Of a stretch of 9,122 nucleotides of DNA, positions 4,996 through 9,122 are shown in pieces (the stretch's first letter is position 1; each line of letters opens with the position of its first letter). The position numbers and the translations under genes were made by a program. Location: NCBI GenBank assembly GCA_017540945.1, contig JAFYAB010000041.1, positions 1 through 9,122 of the forward strand. The letters are read 5' to 3'. Under the pieces are notes generated by a model. That model had not been told where the DNA came from. It worked only from the letters and a program-made list of their open reading frames with translations, and ran no database searches. The stretch is from Oscillospiraceae bacterium (lineage in GTDB: Bacteria; Bacillota_A; Clostridia; Oscillospirales; Oscillospiraceae).

Positions 4996-5033
4996 CCGGG
5001 AGACTTCTTCGGAAGGCTCCCGGTTTTATATTT
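4996..5033 (+). terminator. Attenuator terminator before metQ
   Basis: CCGGGAG (4996-5002) pairs with CTCCCGG (5017-5023), and CTTC (5004-5007) with GAAG (5012-5015), closed by a UUCG tetraloop with one A-G mismatch in the stem. The tail TTTTATATTT follows at 5024-5033. It lies 19 bases after the leader stop codon and 28 bases before the metQ start, a position suited to conditional termination rather than to ending a gene. Confidence 0.88.
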
Positions 5034-5061
5034 CTACGGAACACATGAAAGGAGAATTCCC

Positions 5062-5922
5062 ATGAAAAAGCATCTGACTCGAATCCTTGCGGCCGCGCTG
5101 GCCGCCCTGCTGCTGCTCGGTCTTTCCGCCTGCGGCAAATCCGACGAAGGCCTGACCATCGCCATTCCCAACGACACCACCAACGAGGCCCGTGCCCTGC
5201 TCCTGCTGGAGAACCTGGGGCTCATCAAGCTCAAGGCCGGCGCCGGCATCACCGCCACGCCCCTGGATATCGAGGAAAACCCCCACAAGCTGGTCTTCCA
5301 GGAAGTGGAAGCCGCGCAGCTGCCCAACGTGAAGCAGGACGTGGATTACGCCGTCATCAACTCCAACTACGCCATCCAGGCCGGCCTGAACCCCACAAAG
5401 GACGCCCTGGGCATCGAAGGCTCCGCTTCCGCCTACAGCAACATCCTGGCGGTCAAGGCAGGCAATGAGAACGCCCCTCTGGTGCTGGCCCTCAAGGCCG
5501 CCCTGGAAAGCAAACAGGTGGCAGATTTCATCGCCGGCAAGTATGACGGCGCCGTGGTCTCCGTGGTGGACCAGCCCACCGACGGTTACGATCCCAGCCT
5601 GGACTACGAAGCCCTGGCCGGCCAGTCCATCTCTGTGGCCGCCTCCCCCACGCCCCACGCGGAGATCCTGGAAATCGCCGCCGAGATCCTGAAGGCCAAG
5701 AATATTGAACTGAAAGTCCAGGTCTTTACAGACTACGTGCAGCCCAACAACGTGGTGGAGAGCGGAGAGCTGGACGCCAACTATTTCCAGCACGTTCCTT
5801 ATCTGGACGACTTCAACAAGGAGAACAACACCCATATCGTCTCGGTGTCCGCCATCCACGTGGAGCCTCTCGGCATCTACGGCGGCAAGCAGAGCTCTCT
5901 GGAGCCGGTCAAGGCCAAGTGA
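5062..5922 (+). CDS. metQ: Methionine-binding lipoprotein MetQ, circularly permuted
   Basis: A 286-aa substrate-binding lipoprotein of a D/L-methionine ABC importer. The signal peptide has a lipobox, LSAC, with the lipidated Cys at 24. Both MetQ/NlpA signature halves are present but in swapped order. Residues 31-169 (TIAIPNDTTNEARALLLLEN, EAAQLP, DYAVINSNYAIQAGL, KQVADFIAGKY) correspond to the lobe normally in the middle and C-terminal part. Residues 189-276 (SVAASPTPHAEILE, DYVQPN, GELDANYFQHVPYLD, HVEPLGIYGGK) correspond to the normal N-terminal lobe. The new join is a linker at about 170-188. The new ends fall where an ordinary MetQ has the crossover between GIYS-K-x-SL and the IAIPND strand. 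No stop or frameshift is seen, so it is probably functional. ATG 5062 has AAAGGAG 7 bases upstream. It is first in metQ-metN-metI, behind the leader attenuator. Confidence 0.93.
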   Translation: MKKHLTRILAAALAALLLLGLSACGKSDEGLTIAIPNDTTNEARALLLLENLGLIKLKAGAGITATPLDIEENPHKLVFQEVEAAQLPNVKQDVDYAVINSNYAIQAGLNPTKDALGIEGSASAYSNILAVKAGNENAPLVLALKAALESKQVADFIAGKYDGAVVSVVDQPTDGYDPSLDYEALAGQSISVAASPTPHAEILEIAAEILKAKNIELKVQVFTDYVQPNNVVESGELDANYFQHVPYLDDFNKENNTHIVSVSAIHVEPLGIYGGKQSSLEPVKAK

Positions 5923-5979
5923 CGAAGCGCTGCGGATCGTCGCCTGTTACGGCGGCAGATCCCAAAACGGAGGCGTCTT

Positions 5980-6996
5980 ATGATCGAGCTGAAACAAGTT
6001 AGCAAAGAATTTCTGACTCCCGACGGGCGGGTGGAGGCTCTGAAAAACGTGTCGCTCCAGATCCCGGACGGAGATATCTTAGGGATCATCGGCATGAGCG
6101 GCGCCGGAAAGAGCACCCTGGTTCGCTGCATCAACCTGCTGGAGCGGCCCAGCTCCGGCAGCGTGGAGATCGACGGGGTCCGGCTGGAAAGCCTGTCGGA
6201 CCGGGAGCTCCGGCAGCTGCGCCGGCAGATCTCCATGATCTTCCAGGGCTTCCATCTGCTGATGCAGCGCAGCTGCCTGAAAAACGTGCGCTTTCCCCTG
6301 GATCTGGCCGGGGTTCCCCGGGCCGGGGCCAATCGGCGCGCCATGGAGCTGCTGGAGCTGGTGGGGCTGGCGGACAAGGCTGCGGCCTACCCTGCCCAGC
6401 TCTCCGGCGGGCAGCAGCAGCGGGTCGCCATCGCCCGGGCCCTGGCCACAGACCCCAAGATCCTGCTCTGCGACGAGGCCACCAGCGCCCTGGATCCCAA
6501 CACCACCAGCTCCATTTTGGAGCTGATCCGCAGCATCCATGAGAAGCTGGGTCTGACGGTGATCGTCATTACCCACCAGATGAGCGTGGTGGAGCAGATC
6601 TGCCGGCATCTGGCCATCCTGGACCAGGGCGAGGTGGTGGAGCAGGGCGAAGTGACCGAGATCTTCTCCCATCCCCAGTCCACCGCCGCCAAGCGGCTGG
6701 TCTTCCCGGACGAGAACACCGAAACCGCCCTGCCTGCCCGGGCGGGTGAGCGCCTGATCCGGGTGGTCTTCAACGGGGCCGCCGCCACCGGCTCCCCGCT
6801 GATTGCCAGAATGGCGGCCCAGAAGGGCGTGGAGGCCAACATCGTCTATGCCTCGGCCAAGAGCATCGGCGATAAGGTCTACGGCTCCATGCTCCTGGGC
6901 CTGCCGGACGACGACGCCCAGCTCCGGGTGGCGAGAGACTATCTGACAAGCATTCCGAATGTCGTGATCGACGAGGTGAGCTCCCATGCTGGATGA
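5980..6996 (+). CDS. metN: Methionine ABC transporter ATP-binding protein MetN
   Basis: A 338-aa ATPase powering methionine import from the cytoplasmic face. Walker A is GMSGAGKST (38-46), the Q-loop is IFQGF (Q89), the signature is LSGGQQQR (141-148), Walker B with the D-loop is ILLCDEATSALDP (161-173), and the switch His is H199 in ITHQM. Residues about 256-335 form the C-terminal NIL (ACT-like) domain (RVVFNGAAATGSPLIARMAA), which in MetN binds methionine and inhibits transport when the cell is replete. GVIG-type ABC proteins of other substrates lack it, so the methionine assignment is firm. The Q-loop has G where many MetN have H (IFQHF). ATG 5980 has CGGAGG 6 bases upstream. It starts 57 bases after metQ and overlaps metI by 11 bases. 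Confidence 0.95.
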   Translation: MIELKQVSKEFLTPDGRVEALKNVSLQIPDGDILGIIGMSGAGKSTLVRCINLLERPSSGSVEIDGVRLESLSDRELRQLRRQISMIFQGFHLLMQRSCLKNVRFPLDLAGVPRAGANRRAMELLELVGLADKAAAYPAQLSGGQQQRVAIARALATDPKILLCDEATSALDPNTTSSILELIRSIHEKLGLTVIVITHQMSVVEQICRHLAILDQGEVVEQGEVTEIFSHPQSTAAKRLVFPDENTETALPARAGERLIRVVFNGAAATGSPLIARMAAQKGVEANIVYASAKSIGDKVYGSMLLGLPDDDAQLRVARDYLTSIPNVVIDEVSSHAG

Positions 6997-7696
6997 ACTA
7001 TTTTCCCCTGAAGCCCTGGCCGAAGCCTGGCGGATCATCCGTTCGGAGTTCGCCGTCGCCCTCTGGGAAACCGTCTACGTAACCATTCTTTCCACCGCTT
7101 TCGCCATCCTGATCGGGCTTCCCCTGGGGGTCCTGCTGGCAACCGGCGAGAAGGACGGCGTTCTGCCGCTGCCGGCCTGGCTGCTGCGGCTTTTGAACGT
7201 GGTGATCAATCTGCTGCGTTCCATTCCCTTTCTGATTTTGATGATCGTGGTCTTCCCCCTGACCCGCCTGCTGGTGGGAACCGTGGTGGGAACCGCCGCC
7301 TCCGTGGTACCCCTGGTGGTGGCAGCCTTCCCCTTTGTGGCCAGGCTGGCGGAGAGCAGCCTGCGGGAAATCAGCCCCAACACCGTGGAGATGGCCCGCA
7401 GCATGGGGGCCTCCGGCCTGCAGATCGTCACCCGCGTCATGCTGCCGGAATGCGTCCCTGCCCTGGTCTCCAATGCCACCATCGCCGTCACCACCATCCT
7501 GGGCTACTCCGCCATGAGCGGCATCCTGGGCGGTGGCGGACTGGGCAAGATCGCCATCAACTACGGCTACTACCGCTATAAGTATCTGGTCATGATCGTC
7601 GCGGTGCTCCTGCTGATCCTCCTGGTCCAGCTTTTCCAGTCCCTGGGCACGGCTCTGGCCCGCCGTCTGGACAAGCGCCTCCGGCAGAGCCGCTGA
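6986..7696 (+). CDS. metI: Methionine ABC transporter permease MetI
   Basis: A 236-aa inner-membrane permease with five likely helices (about residues 24-54, 65-92, 100-122, 163-185, 199-222). The EAA coupling loop, which contacts MetN, is at about 135-156 (VEMARSMGASGLQIVTRVML). LRSIPFLILMI and GYSAMSGILGGGGLG are typical MetI signatures. Its start (ATG 6986) overlaps the end of metN by 11 bases and uses GAGGTGAG inside metN as ribosome binding site, so the two are probably translationally coupled. The order Q-N-I differs from the N-I-Q order of Escherichia coli. No clear terminator follows; the next gene has its own promoter. Confidence 0.94.
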   Translation: MLDELFSPEALAEAWRIIRSEFAVALWETVYVTILSTAFAILIGLPLGVLLATGEKDGVLPLPAWLLRLLNVVINLLRSIPFLILMIVVFPLTRLLVGTVVGTAASVVPLVVAAFPFVARLAESSLREISPNTVEMARSMGASGLQIVTRVMLPECVPALVSNATIAVTTILGYSAMSGILGGGGLGKIAINYGYYRYKYLVMIVAVLLLILLVQLFQSLGTALARRLDKRLRQSR

Positions 7697-7708
7697 GACT
7701 TTCCCCGC

Positions 7709-7737
7709 TTGCAAAAGCGACGTGTTCATGCTATAGT
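7709..7737 (+). promoter_or_regulatory. Promoter of the CAT-family gene
   Basis: -35 TTGCAA (7709-7714), 17-bp spacer, -10 TATAGT (7732-7737) preceded by TGC (extended -10). It starts 13 bases after the metI stop codon, so the acetyltransferase can be expressed independently of the methionine operon. The -35 overlaps a small inverted repeat, CGCTT-GCAA-AAGCG (7706-7719). Confidence 0.7.
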
Positions 7738-7770
7738 AGTCCCATCCTGAAAAGCGGGAGCACGGAAGCT

Positions 7771-8424
7771 ATGCAATACAAAATCATCGACCGGGAACAC
7801 TATTACCGCAAAGGCGTGTTTCGTCACTTCTCTGAGGACTGCAAGTGTTCCGTATCCATGACGGCCCGGGTGGACGTCACGGAGCTCGTCGCCTGCTCCA
7901 AGCGGACGAGCACCAAATTCTATCTCAATTTTCTCTATGTCCTCTCCAGGGTCCTGAATTCCCGGGAGGACTACAGGATGGGCTGGCTCTGGCAGACGGA
8001 GCAGCTGATCTGCTGGGACGTGATCCATCCCACCCAGTACGTCTTCCACGAGGACACGGAGACCTGCACCCCCGTCTATTCGGAATACTGCGAAGACTAC
8101 GAGCGCTTCTATGCCAGAGCGCTGGAGGATCTGGAGCGGGGCAAGCAGAGCCGGGAATACGGGTTGGACGCGGCGAATCACCCGAACTGGTTCGACGCCT
8201 CCTATCTCTCCTGGCTGTCCTATGACGCGCTGCACATCGAGCTGCCGGACGGCTATCTGTTTTTCTCCCCCATCGTCAACTGGGGAAAGTACCGGGAGGA
8301 GAACGGGAGACTGATGATGCCGGTGAGCGTCCGCCTCAATCACGCCGTCGCCGACGGCTATCTGGTCGCCCTGGTCTTCCGCCTGCTGCAGCGGGAGATG
8401 GACGCCTTCGCAGCCCTGCGCTGA
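7771..8424 (+). CDS. Chloramphenicol acetyltransferase-family protein (CatA-like)
   Basis: A 217-aa protein, the size of a CatA subunit (about 215-220 aa, cytosolic trimer that transfers acetyl from acetyl-CoA). Collinear family features run throughout: SMTARVDVT (about 29-37), VFHEDTETCTPVY (91-103), SWLSYDALHIELPDGYLFF (147-165), PIVNWGKY and the catalytic stretch RLNHAVADG (188-196). H191 is the expected general base and D195 the structural Asp; the usual HHAVCDG is NHAVADG here, with Asn before the catalytic His and Ala for Cys. The N-terminal half is diverged. It may be a chromosomal CAT-like enzyme with another acceptor, so chloramphenicol resistance cannot be concluded. The ribosome binding site is weak (GGAAG too close, GGGAG too far). 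A weak GC-rich inverted repeat follows the stop. It may be co-transcribed with the GNAT gene 54 bases downstream. Confidence 0.88.
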   Translation: MQYKIIDREHYYRKGVFRHFSEDCKCSVSMTARVDVTELVACSKRTSTKFYLNFLYVLSRVLNSREDYRMGWLWQTEQLICWDVIHPTQYVFHEDTETCTPVYSEYCEDYERFYARALEDLERGKQSREYGLDAANHPNWFDASYLSWLSYDALHIELPDGYLFFSPIVNWGKYREENGRLMMPVSVRLNHAVADGYLVALVFRLLQREMDAFAALR

Positions 8425-8478
8425 GCCCCTGCCCGGTCCCGGGGCCGCCCTTTTCCATCCACGTCAGGAGGATCGTCT

Positions 8479-8961
8479 ATGGAACGCTCAACCGGCCTTC
8501 GCTTTGAGCCCCTGCGCGAAGCCCACGACGCCGCCATCGCGGCGCTGATCCGCGAAAGCCTGCGGGCCCGGGGTCTGGATATCCCGGGGACCGCCTACTT
8601 TGACGCGGCGCTGGACCATCTGTCCGAATACTACCGGCAGCCCGGCCGGGCCTACTACGTCCTGCTGCAGGGCGAAGCCGTGGTCGGCGGCGTGGGGCTG
8701 GCGGAGTTCCGCGGCGACTGCTGCGAGCTGCAGAAGCTCTATCTGGCGGACGCCCTGCAGGGCCGGGGCCTCGGCTATGCGCTGATCCAGCGGATCGAGG
8801 ACGAGGCCCGGGCGCTGGGCTACCGCAGCATCTATCTGGAAACCCATACCAATCTGGCCGCTGCCATCCACGTCTATGTGCGCGCCGGGTATCAGGAAAT
8901 CCACCGCCCGGCGGGGGTCGTCCACAGCACCATGAACAAGTTTTATCGGAAGCAGCTTTGA
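8479..8961 (+). CDS. GNAT-family N-acetyltransferase
   Basis: A 160-aa acetyltransferase. Strand beta-4 and motif A carry the acetyl-CoA pyrophosphate loop in LQKLYLADALQGRGLGYALI (84-103), with QGRGLG at 94-99 fitting Q/R-x-x-G-x-G/A. Motif B is IYLETHTNLAAAIHVYVRAGYQEI (118-141). The acceptor substrate cannot be told; such single-domain GNATs modify small amines, antibiotics or protein N-termini. ATG 8479 has AGGAGG 8 bases upstream, a strong site. It lies 54 bases after the CAT-like gene on the same strand, with no good terminator or promoter between, so an acetyltransferase pair in one transcript is plausible. Confidence 0.92.
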   Translation: MERSTGLRFEPLREAHDAAIAALIRESLRARGLDIPGTAYFDAALDHLSEYYRQPGRAYYVLLQGEAVVGGVGLAEFRGDCCELQKLYLADALQGRGLGYALIQRIEDEARALGYRSIYLETHTNLAAAIHVYVRAGYQEIHRPAGVVHSTMNKFYRKQL

Positions 8962-9009
8962 ACCCGGCACGTCGCCGCGGGCAAGTCGTTCCATTCCACG
9001 GAGCGTGGC

Positions 9010-9038
9010 TTGCGTTCCCGTCCCGTCTGTGCTATTGT
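9010..9038 (+). promoter_or_regulatory. Promoter of the truncated HTH gene
   Basis: -35 TTGCGT (9010-9015), 17-bp spacer, -10 TATTGT (9033-9038) with TGC before it (extended -10). A short inverted repeat CCACG-GAG-CGTGG (8996-9008) abuts the -35 and could be an operator. Confidence 0.6.
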
Positions 9039-9061
9039 GATTGCAGAAGGAGGCGAGCGTT

Positions 9062-9122
9062 ATGGATCGATATGTGACCGGCGCTGTGATCCGCAGACTG
9101 CGGGAGGGCAAGAGGCTGACCC
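9062..9122 (+). CDS. Likely XRE-type HTH regulator, N-terminus only
   Basis: Only the first 20 codons lie in the window; the gene continues past the right edge. ATG 9062 has a strong AAGGAGG site 8 bases upstream and its own promoter. The visible residues MDRYVTGAVIRRLREGKRLT match the first helix of XRE/Cro-type helix-turn-helix domains (IRRLRE-x-KRLTQ-x-ELA pattern). What follows that domain cannot be seen. Confidence 0.75.
   Translation, partial: MDRYVTGAVIRRLREGKRLT

Noticed and set aside
4804..5061. T-box or SAM riboswitch before metQ
   Set aside because: I searched by eye for the conserved T-box AGGGTGGNACCGCG segment and an S-box-like multi-stem core and found neither. The region is short and mostly occupied by the leader ORF and one terminator.
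5026..5859. 277-codon minus-strand ORF opposite metQ
   Set aside because: It is fully antisense to a clear metQ gene, with composition (Val, Gly, Gln, His-rich) typical of frames opposite GC-rich genes. Similar shadows lie opposite metN (6079-7038) and metI (6998-7729).
7706..7719. Hairpin CGCTT-GCAA-AAGCG after metI as operon terminator
   Set aside because: Only a 5-bp stem, no U-tract, and it overlaps the -35 of the next promoter.
8425..8454. Possible terminator after the CAT-like gene
   Set aside because: GCCCC (8425-8429) can pair with GGGGC (8441-8445), and a TTTT lies 5 bases later, but the stem is only 5 bp with an 11-base loop. Too weak to call; co-transcription with the GNAT gene remains likely.

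Overview
The window looks like a chromosomal segment of a GC-rich Firmicute of the class Clostridia, most like gut Oscillospirales. The reasons are the clear AGGAGG-type ribosome binding sites, the sigma-A-type promoters (two with TTGACA/TATAAT boxes), a MetQNI-type lipoprotein transporter, a TipA-type MerR regulator, DUF3784-like small membrane proteins, and an aldo/keto reductase with added ferredoxin clusters. The organism assignment is inference. No plasmid, phage, CRISPR or rRNA/tRNA features are visible.

Left part (1-2420). Bases 1-370 hold no convincing gene, but contain a strong hairpin terminator (254-300) and two smaller palindromes. Two very small membrane-protein ORFs (371-535 and 538-717, minus strand) share a good promoter and may be the halves of one ancestral protein. 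Next is a TipA-like MerR regulator (862-1590, minus) with a textbook MerR promoter: 19-bp spacer and central dyad. Divergent from it is a DUF3784-like membrane protein (1751-2071). Between this gene and the convergent redox operon is a non-coding element of about 253 bp with imperfect terminal inverted repeats. It is bracketed by two identical 31-bp copies of a strong palindrome and resembles a MITE.

Middle part (2420-4748). A two-gene minus-strand redox operon (aldo/keto reductase with two 4Fe-4S motifs, then an iron-sulfur flavoprotein-like NAD(P)H:FMN reductase) is divergent from a small MerR regulator of the AdhR/NmlR type. One shared intergenic region holds a consensus promoter for the regulator and a MerR-type 19-bp-spacer promoter/operator for the operon. 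This is probably an electrophile/aldehyde or thiol-stress response unit.

Right-middle part (4749-7696). A methionine-uptake operon, metQ-metN-metI, follows a consensus promoter and a 41-codon leader ORF with five Met and three Cys codons clustered within 14 codons. A UUCG-loop intrinsic terminator lies just before metQ. This looks like translation-dependent attenuation by Met (and perhaps Cys) supply. No T-box or SAM riboswitch motif is seen. MetQ itself is rearranged: the lobe that is normally C-terminal comes directly after the lipobox, and the lobe that is normally N-terminal comes last. It is a natural circular permutation with both halves apparently intact. This and the leader attenuator are the most unusual items in the window.

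Right end (7697-9122). A chloramphenicol acetyltransferase-family protein with its own promoter, a GNAT acetyltransferase, and the first 20 codons of a likely XRE-type HTH regulator cut by the window edge.
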